Origin: Lentisphaeria bacterium
Lineage (GTDB): Bacteria > Verrucomicrobiota > Lentisphaeria > Victivallales > Victivallaceae
DNA: 64,000 bases
Direction: 5' to 3'
Assembly (NCBI GenBank): GCA_017462015.1
Contig: JAFTRX010000071.1
Location: 78,560 to 142,559, forward strand
This document shows positions 34,318-43,003 of this stretch, one piece after another; the stretch's first letter is position 1, and each line of letters starts with the position of its first letter. The position numbers and the translations under genes are program-made. Under the pieces are notes generated by a model. That model saw only the letters and a program-made list of their open reading frames with translations. It was not told the DNA's origin and did not search any database.

Positions 34318-35667
34318 ATGTTTTGGGAATTTATGAAAAATCCGGTCGTGTTGGCAGTTTTGGTGTTGCTGGTGCTGTCCGCATTGCGGTTGAATGTGGT
34401 GTTTGCACTGGTGTTTTCCTCGCTGGCAGGCGGTATAATTGCCGGAATGAACGGGGTGCAGACCATGGATGCATTCAGCAAAGGGTTGTCTCACGGTGCG
34501 CTGCTGGCGTTCAACTATGCGATGCTGGGAGCATTTTCCATAGCGATCTCACGCTCCGGAGTTACAGAACTTCTGGCGCGGGAACTGTTTAAAAGATTGA
34601 ACAAAGAGTTGACTCCGAAACATCTTCTTATTTTCAAATACACTCTTATTTTGATTCTCACGCTGGCAGCGATTTCTTCCCAGAACCTTATTCCGGTGCA
34701 TATCGCCTTTATCCCGGTACTTATTCCGCCGCTGCTGGGAGTGTTTGAAAAGCTCCGGCTCGACCGGCGCATGGTGGCATGTATTCTAACCTTCGGACTC
34801 ATCACACCGTACATGGTGATGCCCTTCGGCTTCGGACGCATTTACCTCAACGAGATCCTTATCGGCAACATCAACAAGTTCGGTCTGGCGGTCACGGCAG
34901 ATATGGCACCGCGGGCGATGTTTATTCCGGCGCTGGGAATGCTCGCCGGATTGCTGATCGCGGTTTTCATCTCCTATCGCAAGCCCCGGGATTATAAAAG
35001 CAGCAATAGCGCGCCGTCTCTGGCGCAGGCGGCGGATGCGGTCGAAATCAAACCGTGGAAAGTTACCGCAGGATTTGTGGCTATTGCGGTTGGGCTTGCC
35101 GGGCAGATTTTTTGTGATTCACTGATTATTGCTGCGCTTGCCGGAGTTTCAGTTTTTGTTATTGCCAGAGTTATCACGCTGCGTGGAACGCAGGATGTTT
35201 TCACGCAGGGAGTCTACCTCATGGGAGGAATCGGTATCGTGATGATCGCCGCCAGCGGTTTTGCGGAAGTGATGAAAGCTACCGGCGGAGTGGATACGCT
35301 GGTTCAGCTCACTGCCGACGGGATCGGCAACAATCGCGGACTTGCCGCATTTATCATGCTGTTGATCGGGTTGATCATCACTATGGGGATCGGATCGTCA
35401 TTTTCCACAGTGCCGCTTATTGCAGCAATATATGTGCCGTTGTGTATAAAAATGGGATTTTCGCCCTTGGCGACGATTGCCATTGTCGGTGTTGCCGGAG
35501 CCTTGGGGGATGCCGGTTCTCCGGTGTCGGAATCAGTGCTGGGTCCTACTGCCGGATTGAATGCAGATGGTCAGCACGACCACATTTACGATTCCACTAT
35601 CCCGACCTTTATCCATTACAATATCCCGTTGCTGATCGCGGGGTGGATCGCCGGAATGGTGTTGTAA
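34318..35667 (+). CDS. Na+/H+ antiporter-family transporter (YuiF-like)
   Basis: 449 residues with about eleven hydrophobic segments. Conserved stretches are NYAMLGAFSIAISRSG, then ISSQNLIPVHIAFIPVLIPPLL near residue 120, and the C-terminal GDAGSPVSESVLGPTAGLNADGQHDHIYD. The last of these is diagnostic of the YuiF group in the NhaC/IT superfamily. B. subtilis YuiF is linked to histidine uptake, others to Na+/H+ exchange. Inner-membrane protein. Single-gene transcript from a good promoter. The terminator, if any, is masked by repeat remnants downstream. Confidence 0.85.
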   Translation: MFWEFMKNPVVLAVLVLLVLSALRLNVVFALVFSSLAGGIIAGMNGVQTMDAFSKGLSHGALLAFNYAMLGAFSIAISRSGVTELLARELFKRLNKELTPKHLLIFKYTLILILTLAAISSQNLIPVHIAFIPVLIPPLLGVFEKLRLDRRMVACILTFGLITPYMVMPFGFGRIYLNEILIGNINKFGLAVTADMAPRAMFIPALGMLAGLLIAVFISYRKPRDYKSSNSAPSLAQAADAVEIKPWKVTAGFVAIAVGLAGQIFCDSLIIAALAGVSVFVIARVITLRGTQDVFTQGVYLMGGIGIVMIAASGFAEVMKATGGVDTLVQLTADGIGNNRGLAAFIMLLIGLIITMGIGSSFSTVPLIAAIYVPLCIKMGFSPLATIAIVGVAGALGDAGSPVSESVLGPTAGLNADGQHDHIYDSTIPTFIHYNIPLLIAGWIAGMVL

Positions 35668-35687
35668 ATCAACTGCTGTTTCTCCAA

Positions 35688-35895
35688 GACGACCTGCGGC
35701 GGCTCGCTGGCGAAAATAAAAACCATAACATCCTTACGCCCTTAAGGTTCAGAAAAAAAAAGAATGGACTCTAACGGGGATGCATCGTGAGGTAAGGTTG
35801 TGGGTAAATCAAGGCGACAACGAAGGAGTGGACTTTGTGTCCATGACTGAGTGGGCGTCCGCCGATTTGCCCACAAGATTGCCCGCGAGGCATTC
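35688..35895. repeat. Decayed MITE-like repeat, copy C
   Basis: From 35779 to 35895 the sequence matches the complement of copies A and B (for example GTAAATCAAGGCGA, GAAGGAGTGGACTT and AAGATTGCCCGCGAGGC). At 35691-35705 it also carries the copy's left end in direct orientation (ACGACCTGCGGCGGC). The interior has diverged or been replaced. It fills the gap between the antiporter and tadE genes, whose stop codon lies just beyond it. Confidence 0.6.
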
Positions 35896-35905
35896 CCGTT
35901 TACCG

Positions 35906-36664
35906 TCATTTGAACTGTGGCAGATATACCTTGTTGGTCTCGTGTTTGCGCAGTTTCAAGTCGGAAACATCTATACCGAAAAGCCGGGAAAAGGTGCGGT
36001 ACATAACCTCTGTCGCATCCGACACACTGTGAACACCTGCCTGATCGTTGCGGTTGATGGTAGCCGGAGTGTCGTTGCCATCGCCGGAACGCCCGACCAA
36101 CCGGGCGGCATGGAAAGCATTCATGGAGTGCAAGTCGCCGGAAAAGTCATGGACAAAACTGTTGTCAAAAGCATCGATATCGCGCCAGCGGATATAACTT
36201 TCATAATTGGGGTTGCCGCTCACGCGGCTGTAATCAGCTGAGGTCATGGCATAATAAGCGTTGTCTATTGCCGGAGTATTACTGCCGTGGCGGATACTGC
36301 CCTGATAGGAAAAAGGTATTTGCAAAGCCCCGGTGTTGCGGCTGCGCATACGGTAATATTTTTGTCCATCTTTGAACAATGTAACTGAACTGCCGAAAGA
36401 ACCGGCGTTGCCGACATAGGCTTTGTTCAACCGCAAGGAGGGGTAGTACCAGGTTGAATATTCATCGGAATACTCAACTCCTCCATCGGAGTTGCGTGCG
36501 GCTTTATGGGCATTGCTCCTTGCGGAAAGGAGCAGAGTGTTGCTGCGCATTTCAATGCCGCTCAACATAACGACCGCCAATATCATTCCGGTAAGGATGA
36601 GCAGCATGATGGTCAACTCCATAAACGCCTGACCGGATTCACCGTTGTGGAAAAATCTTTTCAC
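35906..36664 (-). CDS. TadE/TadG-like pilus assembly protein (third of operon)
   Basis: 252 residues. SGQAFMELTIMLLILTGMILAVVMLSGIEM near the N-terminus is a TadE-type membrane segment with the conserved Glu (E16). The rest is a Tyr/Ser/Asn-rich extracytoplasmic domain without recognised motifs. TadE-like proteins are pseudopilins of the tight-adherence (Flp) pilus system. The ATG overlaps the stop of the larger gene upstream by 4 bp. The prepilin peptidase and secretion ATPase genes are not in the window. Confidence 0.75.
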   Translation of the reverse strand: MKRFFHNGESGQAFMELTIMLLILTGMILAVVMLSGIEMRSNTLLLSARSNAHKAARNSDGGVEYSDEYSTWYYPSLRLNKAYVGNAGSFGSSVTLFKDGQKYYRMRSRNTGALQIPFSYQGSIRHGSNTPAIDNAYYAMTSADYSRVSGNPNYESYIRWRDIDAFDNSFVHDFSGDLHSMNAFHAARLVGRSGDGNDTPATINRNDQAGVHSVSDATEVMYRTFSRLFGIDVSDLKLRKHETNKVYLPQFK

Positions 36665-38709
36665 ATCCGCACCGGACCTTTCTGAGTACTGAAACCACTG
36701 CCGAAATGGGGTAATCCGCCTCCTTCACCGTTGCAGTCACAGCAACTTCCACAACACTCAGGATCCAGAGTCGGGTCAGCTTCTCCGCGTTTTACAATGT
36801 GACCTTTGCTGTCAACGACCATGTAATTTCCTCCGCGGATATAGTGCCGCTGAGCAGTGCCGCCATTTATCTGATCTTTATAGTTGACAATGCCGACTTC
36901 ACCTCTTTTATTGACACAGGGAACAAAAATCGCAGGTTCCTGAAAATATCCGGGCAAAGTCCGGTCACTGCCTTTGAAACTGTACTGGTAAGCATCCGGC
37001 TTTTTGACCCGTTCCTCATCCCACTCTTTCAACTTGGAGCGCCAGGTGCGGTCAAACTCGTTTTCGTTGAAGAGCGGATTCCACAGATAATAACGGAACT
37101 GCGGCCCTTGAACCAGTATGCGCAACGCGTTGAGGTAACTTTCACAACCGGAGGGGAGGGAACCGTCACTGTTTTCAAGATTTTCCTGAATGGAAAGCCA
37201 CATCAGGAAGCGGCGCAAAGTTCTGTCCTCCGGGCGCAAAACATAGAAATTGTACGGTATCGGCATGTAAGTCGGCATCAAAATAACCTTATCGAATACC
37301 GGCAGAACCAGCGGCAAAGCAATCGGCGGCTGCTCATCTTTCAGCTCGCCCAGCGTTTTGGCGATGGTTCCGGGGCGGTAATCACTGAAGTCGGTAATGT
37401 TGCCGCCGGTGCGGTTACTGCCGATGCGGATGGTGTTTTTGTTGAAGTTGCGCTGTCCGGTAAAGCGGACGATGGAGGTGACTTTGCCCACATCGGCTGC
37501 CGTTTCAACGTATGCCGCAGGGCCTTCATAGTGGTATTGTTTTTTTACACTGCCGCGCAGAACACGCTTTTTGGGATCACGGTCTCCGCCGTTGAACCAG
37601 TAGTTGTAGTGGTTGGTGTCGTAATCGCTGTAACGCTGGCGGAAGTAATCGGGATACCAGGAGTTGTCGTAACTGAAAAAGTTGAGAGACAAACTGCCGG
37701 GGGCGAATGGTCCATTCTGATTGTCATAAACTAACTGCAAATGTTCCGGAGCAAGGTGATTTTTTGCGGCATCGAGCAAGACGGGGCGCTTTTCAAGGTT
37801 AAAAATGGAAGTGTCTCCAGTAACAGATACGCCGAGAGAAAAAATCTCACTTTCTTTGGGAAACGCGTTGGTAGAATAATCGATATCCCACCACGGAGGA
37901 TTGGCAAAACGTTCATTCCATGCGTTATTTTTCACCAGGCGGGCGAGGGCGCCGTAACTGTTCTGGTGGGGATAAATTGCACCGTACCCGGCAGCTTTGA
38001 TTGCCGAATCAAGAATATATATTGTGTCATAAAAAGATTGATATGCCAGCTCCGGCGGTTCCACGCGGGGAGTTGAGCCGTTGATAGCATTGGGATAAAC
38101 GGCGATGCCGTTGCGGGAGATGGTTTCAATCAAGCCGGTGTAAGGAGTTTTCCACGCGTAATTGTAGATGAACTCAGGTGCGCCGCCCAGCTCCGGACGG
38201 TAACGGGCGCTGTGATGAAGTTGATCGATATAATCGCTCAAATCCCCAATGGAGACGATGCCGTTGGCTTTTGCCGCCTGCTGCGCCGCGGCAAGCCCGA
38301 TCAATGGACCAATGAAGCTGATACGGCTTTGCATTTCAGTTAAAACATCAATGCGCTTTTGAATGGCTTCGATGCGCAGGGAACGGAATGCCGGATCGGA
38401 AAGCTCCGGATATTGTTCCCGCACCGGCAGTGGAGTTATCCAGTTGTCATCATCGGTCAAAAGAACAGAGCACGCTTTGATGAGATTTATTTCGCCAATG
38501 AGATTAAGAGAATCCCGCTGCCAGGATGCTCCGGCGATAGCTGCAGCCTCCTGAGCGGTCTCAACTTTGAACTTTGCCCGGATGCTGTTGTAGATGTCAA
38601 AACCGGCAAAAACCAACAACAGCAATATAATAAGGATGAATATTCCCGCAACCAGAACCTGACCGGATTCCGGAGAGTGTTTCAAACGCAGACGGCGCGA
38701 TTCGTTCAT
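36661..38709 (-). CDS. TadG-like pilus-associated protein with Cys-rich C-terminus
   Basis: 682 residues. The N-terminal ESGQVLVAGIFILIILLLLVFAGFDIYN is a TadG-type membrane segment, followed by FKVETAQEAAAIAGA, the helical stretch typical of TadE/TadG proteins. The large exported domain is Tyr/Asn-rich with no catalytic motif. Near the C-terminus ECCGSCCDCNGEGGG holds five cysteines in eight residues, an unusual cluster that could bind metal or form disulfides. It begins 3 bp after tadE and is clearly in the same transcript. Confidence 0.75.
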   Translation of the reverse strand: MNESRRLRLKHSPESGQVLVAGIFILIILLLLVFAGFDIYNSIRAKFKVETAQEAAAIAGASWQRDSLNLIGEINLIKACSVLLTDDDNWITPLPVREQYPELSDPAFRSLRIEAIQKRIDVLTEMQSRISFIGPLIGLAAAQQAAKANGIVSIGDLSDYIDQLHHSARYRPELGGAPEFIYNYAWKTPYTGLIETISRNGIAVYPNAINGSTPRVEPPELAYQSFYDTIYILDSAIKAAGYGAIYPHQNSYGALARLVKNNAWNERFANPPWWDIDYSTNAFPKESEIFSLGVSVTGDTSIFNLEKRPVLLDAAKNHLAPEHLQLVYDNQNGPFAPGSLSLNFFSYDNSWYPDYFRQRYSDYDTNHYNYWFNGGDRDPKKRVLRGSVKKQYHYEGPAAYVETAADVGKVTSIVRFTGQRNFNKNTIRIGSNRTGGNITDFSDYRPGTIAKTLGELKDEQPPIALPLVLPVFDKVILMPTYMPIPYNFYVLRPEDRTLRRFLMWLSIQENLENSDGSLPSGCESYLNALRILVQGPQFRYYLWNPLFNENEFDRTWRSKLKEWDEERVKKPDAYQYSFKGSDRTLPGYFQEPAIFVPCVNKRGEVGIVNYKDQINGGTAQRHYIRGGNYMVVDSKGHIVKRGEADPTLDPECCGSCCDCNGEGGGLPHFGSGFSTQKGPVRM

Positions 38710-38712
38710 GTC

Positions 38713-39252
38713 TTACTCCTCCAGCAAAGTTTTTGCGTAATTGTTGGTATAGACCCGCGATGACGGAACCGGGTTGCTCTTTATGGAAAAGAGAGAGGAG
38801 AACGATTCGTTCAGCAACTGATCGTTTTCCATCCGCACCAACGCTACGACATCATCATCGGAATATTTGCCGTAAACATGCAGTGACGGCGCTTGGAAGG
38901 TATTATTCTGGTGCCAATATTCATAACGGACACCGGAGTTGTCGCCGTAGACCATGTAGTTTTCGGCGGCATATTCATCGTTGTCACCGGAACCGACACT
39001 TCGCCCGGACATGGCGATCCCCGCAACCCGTGCCGCGCGCAGCGAAAGTTCCGGTTCAAAGCCGAGCGCAAGGGATTTGGAAGCGTAAAATGCCGAGTAT
39101 TGGCAAATTTGTCCCGTAATGCACCACTTGTACACCTGAAGCATGGCAAATACGATCATAAACAAAATGACTATCGCCATGACTGCTTCCAATGCAGTCG
39201 CACCGCGTTGACGGCGGTGTTTGCGCAACAGATGAAACCGGGTGCGATCCAT
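38713..39252 (-). CDS. TadE-like pseudopilin
   Basis: 179 residues. RQRGATALEAVMAIVILFMIVFAMLQVYKW is a TadE-type start with the conserved Glu after the Gly-Ala-Thr motif. One membrane helix (about 20-42) and a short exported domain follow. It starts 5 bp after holB. Its placement behind tmk and holB ties pilus genes to DNA-metabolism genes by transcription only; a functional link is not implied. Confidence 0.78.
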   Translation of the reverse strand: MDRTRFHLLRKHRRQRGATALEAVMAIVILFMIVFAMLQVYKWCITGQICQYSAFYASKSLALGFEPELSLRAARVAGIAMSGRSVGSGDNDEYAAENYMVYGDNSGVRYEYWHQNNTFQAPSLHVYGKYSDDDVVALVRMENDQLLNESFSSLFSIKSNPVPSSRVYTNNYAKTLLEE

Positions 39253-39257
39253 TCAAA

Positions 39258-40307
39258 TCACCTCATTGAAAGATTTACTGCAAATGTTCGCAACGCCAGT
39301 TCATCACTGACGTTGAAACGCAAAGTCCGCTCCAGCTCTTCCGCCTCTTTCAAAACGGCTTCTCCCCGTTCCGGCGGGATGTTGAGCGGGATGGTCAAGT
39401 TGTTAAAGATATCCGGATTGGGCAAATCCACAGGCGACACGCCGTGCGACAACATGAACAACTGGGAACAGAATGTGGTTATAAACGCGATAAAACGGCG
39501 GCGCTGACGGATATATTCACCGTTTGCCGCATCGGAAATGCGCGCTTCAAGCTGTTTGATAAACGCCGCATCTTCACTGTTGGCGGCGGCGGCGATCTGA
39601 TCTTGAAACTCGACTTTTGCCCACTCTTCAGCAGAATCAGCCAACGCTGACATCACATTCAGCAAACGCTGCAAAGTCTCCTCTGTCCGGCAAAGGTCGT
39701 TCCGGCAGTTGAAACACAAATCAAATACTGCACTTGCGGCATCCTGAACTCCGGCAAAATCGAAGCGGCACAAATTATCCGGCAGAGAAAGCGTCTGACA
39801 GCGGGAGCGGGTAGTCGGCAAAAGCGCCGAAGGATTGGCGGTACACAAAATAAGTGTCGTTTCCGGCGGCGGCTCTTCCAGAGTTTTGAGCAGAGCATTT
39901 TGAGCTTCCACGCCCATGCGGTCGGCATCGATGATGACTCCGAACTTCCGGTGTTTACCGGCAGTGTAGCCGAGATGGTCAAGCATGTCACGCAAAGTGT
40001 TCGGTTCCGGATTGGCACGGTCGCCGACCCGGATCTGATACATTTTTCCTACCGGGGAAATCTTGTGCAGATCGGAGTATGAACCGTTTTCAATCTGCCG
40101 GCAAAAGGAACAGGTCGTATCCGGACGTCCGTTGACCGGATTAAGACATCCGGCAAGCTGTTCCAGAACAATGGCAAACTCCGCGCGGGTGCGGTCATCC
40201 GGGGCATGGATGAGAAAACTGTGAGTCAAACGTCCGGCATTACGGGCGTTTTCCAGACATTCCAGAAGTTCCGGACAGCGTTTTAAATATTCAGAATATA
40301 AGCTCAT
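39258..40307 (-). CDS. holB: DNA polymerase III delta-prime-like subunit
   Basis: 349 residues. SFLIHAPDDRTRAEFA replaces the Walker A of AAA+ proteins, as expected for the ATP-inactive delta-prime. A zinc-type cluster follows (CLNPVNGRPDTTCSFC). Then KFGVIIDADRMGVEAQNALLKTLEEPPPETTLILCT and PTTRSRCQTL are the highly conserved delta-prime/tau core. It is part of the clamp loader. The ATG at 40307 overlaps the end of tmk by 17 bp, a tmk-holB order also seen in E. coli and others. A distant upstream alternative start at 40358 lies deep inside tmk and is rejected. Confidence 0.9.
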   Translation of the reverse strand: MSLYSEYLKRCPELLECLENARNAGRLTHSFLIHAPDDRTRAEFAIVLEQLAGCLNPVNGRPDTTCSFCRQIENGSYSDLHKISPVGKMYQIRVGDRANPEPNTLRDMLDHLGYTAGKHRKFGVIIDADRMGVEAQNALLKTLEEPPPETTLILCTANPSALLPTTRSRCQTLSLPDNLCRFDFAGVQDAASAVFDLCFNCRNDLCRTEETLQRLLNVMSALADSAEEWAKVEFQDQIAAAANSEDAAFIKQLEARISDAANGEYIRQRRRFIAFITTFCSQLFMLSHGVSPVDLPNPDIFNNLTIPLNIPPERGEAVLKEAEELERTLRFNVSDELALRTFAVNLSMR

Positions 40308-40944
40308 TGGCAACTTTTTCCACTTGTTCGACCACGTTATCAAGAGTTTGTGAAGCATCGATCACCCGGAAGCGCTGAGGATATTTTTCTGCAAGAGCCA
40401 GAAACGCCGAGCGGACTTTGCGGTGAAAATCCAACGCTTCAGCCTCAAAACGGTCGTTGTCCGCATCGGCACTGCGGCGGCGGACAACCCGCTCAAAACC
40501 GGTTTCCGGCGGCAAATCCAACAGCAGAGTAAAATCCGGCACACATCCGCCGGTGGCAAAATCGTTTAAAAACTCTATCGTTCCCATATCCATGTTTCTG
40601 CCTCCGCCCTGATAGGCACAAGTGGAGTCGGTAAAGCGGTCGCAGATGACCGAAATGCCGGAATCCAGGGCAGGGGATATTTTTTCTCTGACATGCTGAG
40701 CTCTGGCGGCTTCCATCAACAGCAATTCAGTTTCCGGATGGATGACTTCGTCCTGATCCGGTTTGCTTTTTACCACTTCGCGCAACTTTTCAGCCAGCGG
40801 AGTGCCACCGGGTTCCCGGGTGCAGATGACGGGATAGCCGCGAGCTTCAAGATGCCGGGTCAAGATATCGGCACAAGAACTTTTTCCGGCACCTTCCGGG
40901 CCTTCAATGGTGATAAAGTATGCCTTTTTTTTCCCGTCTTTCAT
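40291..40944 (-). CDS. tmk: Thymidylate kinase
   Basis: 217 residues. FITIEGPEGAGKSS is the P-loop near residue 10, REPGGTPLAEKLR the dTMP-binding motif near 43, and DRFTDSTCAYQGGGR the DRY-like and substrate loop near 101. It converts dTMP to dTDP in the cytosol. It is the first gene of the tmk-holB-tadE-tadG-tadE unit. Its own promoter could not be defined with confidence in the 166 bp gap to the divergent AICAR transformylase gene. Confidence 0.96.
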   Translation of the reverse strand: MKDGKKKAYFITIEGPEGAGKSSCADILTRHLEARGYPVICTREPGGTPLAEKLREVVKSKPDQDEVIHPETELLLMEAARAQHVREKISPALDSGISVICDRFTDSTCAYQGGGRNMDMGTIEFLNDFATGGCVPDFTLLLDLPPETGFERVVRRRSADADNDRFEAEALDFHRKVRSAFLALAEKYPQRFRVIDASQTLDNVVEQVEKVANELIF

Positions 40945-41005
40945 AATATACCGTCCTTAAATGCAAAATAATTCAAAAAAAACACCTTTTAAAACATAGT
41001 TCCAT

Positions 41006-41034
41006 TTGCTCTAAAGTTCAAATGGTGATATATT
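41006..41034 (+). promoter_or_regulatory. Promoter for the AICAR transformylase operon
   Basis: TTGCTC (41006-41011), 17 bp, TATATT (41029-41034). The leader then contains a 6 bp hairpin (GGGGCG at 41073-41078 with CGCTCC at 41082-41087, one G-U pair) before the ribosome site. Confidence 0.45.
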
Positions 41035-41110
41035 GTAAAATGTGAAATTTTATTGTTTTTTTTAACAAAAGAGGGGCGGAACGCTCCAAAACGTGAAAGA
41101 GAGTATGATT

Positions 41111-42229
41111 ATGGCTAAAGAATTGTCCCGTTCGACCTATCTGGAGAAGAATGTCGGCGACTATCCCGCAACCGTGGAGATCGCCGGAAAACTCTACGAA
41201 AAAGTTGAAGACCTCCGTTATGGAACCAACCCCCACCAGCCGGCGGCGTTTTACCGTCAGGCGGGGGTCGAAAGCGCCATCGGTTCCATGCAGATATTGA
41301 AAAACGGCAAAAGCGGTCTCTCACAGACCAATCTGGAAGATATTTCCGGCGCACTCAATATCGTCAAATATTGCGACAGCGCCAGTTGCGCCGTGATGAA
41401 ACACGTCAACCCCTCCGGCGCCGCCATGGGATGCGAAGGAGAATCTCTGCTGGATGTTTACAAGAAAGCCCGCGATGCTGACTCCCGCGCCGCCTTCGGC
41501 AGTGTGGTCGCATTCAACGTTCCGGTCGATTGCGAAACGGCAAAAGAGATCATGAGCACCTTTGTCGAATGTGTTGTCGCTCCGGATTTCGCTGACGGCG
41601 TGCTGGAAATCTTCAACGACGGCGAAACTTACAAGCTCAATAAACACATCCGCATCATCAAATGCGGCGATCTGGCGACTCTGCCCCGTTTCCGCAGTGA
41701 AGCCGCCGCCGGAAGCGACACCATCAAAGTGCTTGCCGACGGTTCTCTGGTCATCGCGGCTCCGCTGCTGACCGCCATCCGTTCAATCGACGAACTGGTT
41801 CCGGCATCCGGCAGCAACTCCCGTTGCGGCGAACAGGTCTCCAATGTTCCGTGCAGTGAAGCCATGAAGCAGGATCTGGTCTTCTCCTGGCACGTCAACC
41901 TCAGCGTCCGTTCCAACGGCGTGGTCATCGTTGCCAACGGTCAGACCCTCTCCGTCGGTACCGGTGAACAGGATCGGGTCGGTGCGATCGAACAGGCTAT
42001 CGTCAAATTCAAAGAAAAATACACCGGAACTGCCACGCTGGAAGGTGCGGTCATGTCCAGTGACGGTTTCTTCCCCTTTGAAGACGGTGTCGAAGTTGCC
42101 GCCAAAGCCGGTATCAAAGCGATCATTGCTCCCTCCGGCAGTCTGCGGGATGCTGATGTCATCAAGCGCGCCAACGAGCTGGGAGTTGCGCTCTTCCACG
42201 CTCCGGAACGCATCTTCTCCCACCATTGA
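41111..42229 (+). CDS. Stand-alone AICAR transformylase (PurH C-terminal domain type)
   Basis: 372 residues, about 150 fewer than bifunctional PurH. It has the AICARFT core: LRYGTNPHQPAAFYR, LEDISGALNIVKYC, AVMKHVNPSGAA with the catalytic Lys-His, AFGSVVAFN, and C-terminal GEQDRVGAIEQAI, SSDGFFPFEDGVE and APSGSLRDADVI. The IMP cyclohydrolase (MGS) domain is absent. It formylates AICAR to FAICAR. IMP cyclohydrolase must come from another gene. The ATG at 41111, 7 bp after AAAGAGAG, is preferred over GTG at 41093 and ATG at 41105. Codon use is strongly biased, as expected for high expression. Confidence 0.88.
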   Translation: MAKELSRSTYLEKNVGDYPATVEIAGKLYEKVEDLRYGTNPHQPAAFYRQAGVESAIGSMQILKNGKSGLSQTNLEDISGALNIVKYCDSASCAVMKHVNPSGAAMGCEGESLLDVYKKARDADSRAAFGSVVAFNVPVDCETAKEIMSTFVECVVAPDFADGVLEIFNDGETYKLNKHIRIIKCGDLATLPRFRSEAAAGSDTIKVLADGSLVIAAPLLTAIRSIDELVPASGSNSRCGEQVSNVPCSEAMKQDLVFSWHVNLSVRSNGVVIVANGQTLSVGTGEQDRVGAIEQAIVKFKEKYTGTATLEGAVMSSDGFFPFEDGVEVAAKAGIKAIIAPSGSLRDADVIKRANELGVALFHAPERIFSHH

Positions 42230-42263
42230 TAACCAATAATGAAAAAAATGGAGAGTACTTATC

Positions 42264-42992
42264 ATGGCTAAACGTGAAGTAAAATCTATTGACGGTTTTG
42301 AAAAGGAATTGCTTTCAGAATCTGAACGCGTTGAACTCTTTATCAGCAAATACTGGCTCAAGATCGCGATTGCCTCGCTGATCGTCATCGTTATCGGTGT
42401 AGCAGTGTATGCGTTCATGCAGCGCGCTGAAAAAAAGACGCTCGCCGCCCAGCAGGAACTCTTCTCTGCATCCAAAGAGAAGCTTGCCGCCGCGATTGCC
42501 GCGCATCCCGATGCTCCGGGAATCGAACTTGCCCGGTTGCGGCAGGCGACTTATCTTCAGGAAGATAAAAAATATGACGAAGCCGCTGACATGCTGAAAG
42601 CTCTCGCCGCCAGCGATGCGGATATCCAGATCCGGCAGATTGCCGCGATCAATGCCGGTTCCGTGTTGGAAAAAGCAGGAAAACTTGCCGATGCCGCCGC
42701 CGCATACGCTGCTATCGTTGATATGAACGATTTTTCATCCGGTGTCAAGGCTGAGGCCGCTTTCCAGGCTGCGCGCATCTATGTCGCACAGAAAAAGGTC
42801 GCCGATGCAAAAAAATTGCTCAAGCGGATGATCGACCGCAAGGCCGGAGTCATGAATGACATGAGCTTCATGGTCTGGGTCTCTCAGTGCGAACAGTTGA
42901 TGACTGCGATCGAAAACGGCGACCTGCCGGTCAAAGCGGCGGCAAAAAAGGCGGCTCCCGCTGCCAAAGCTGCCAAAGCTGCCAAAAAGTAA
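42264..42992 (+). CDS. Membrane-anchored TPR protein (YfgM-like)
   Basis: 242 residues. A cytosolic tail of about 32 residues precedes one membrane helix (LKIAIASLIVIVIGVAVYAFM), then helical TPR-like repeats (ARLRQATYLQEDKKYDEAADML, INAGSVLEKAGKLADAAAAY and AAFQAARIYVAQKKVADAKK). An Ala/Lys-rich tail ends in repeated AKAAKK. This resembles YfgM-type ancillary proteins of the SecYEG translocon and envelope chaperone network. The function is inferred from shape only. It lies 34 bp after the AICAR transformylase and 11 bp before a methyltransferase. Confidence 0.7.
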   Translation: MAKREVKSIDGFEKELLSESERVELFISKYWLKIAIASLIVIVIGVAVYAFMQRAEKKTLAAQQELFSASKEKLAAAIAAHPDAPGIELARLRQATYLQEDKKYDEAADMLKALAASDADIQIRQIAAINAGSVLEKAGKLADAAAAYAAIVDMNDFSSGVKAEAAFQAARIYVAQKKVADAKKLLKRMIDRKAGVMNDMSFMVWVSQCEQLMTAIENGDLPVKAAAKKAAPAAKAAKAAKK

Positions 42993-43003
42993 GGCAAAGA
43001 AAA

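Noticed and set aside
41041..41110. A purine riboswitch upstream of the AICAR transformylase gene
   Set aside because: Only one short hairpin (41073-41087) is present. The three-way junction and conserved loops of the purine aptamer are absent.
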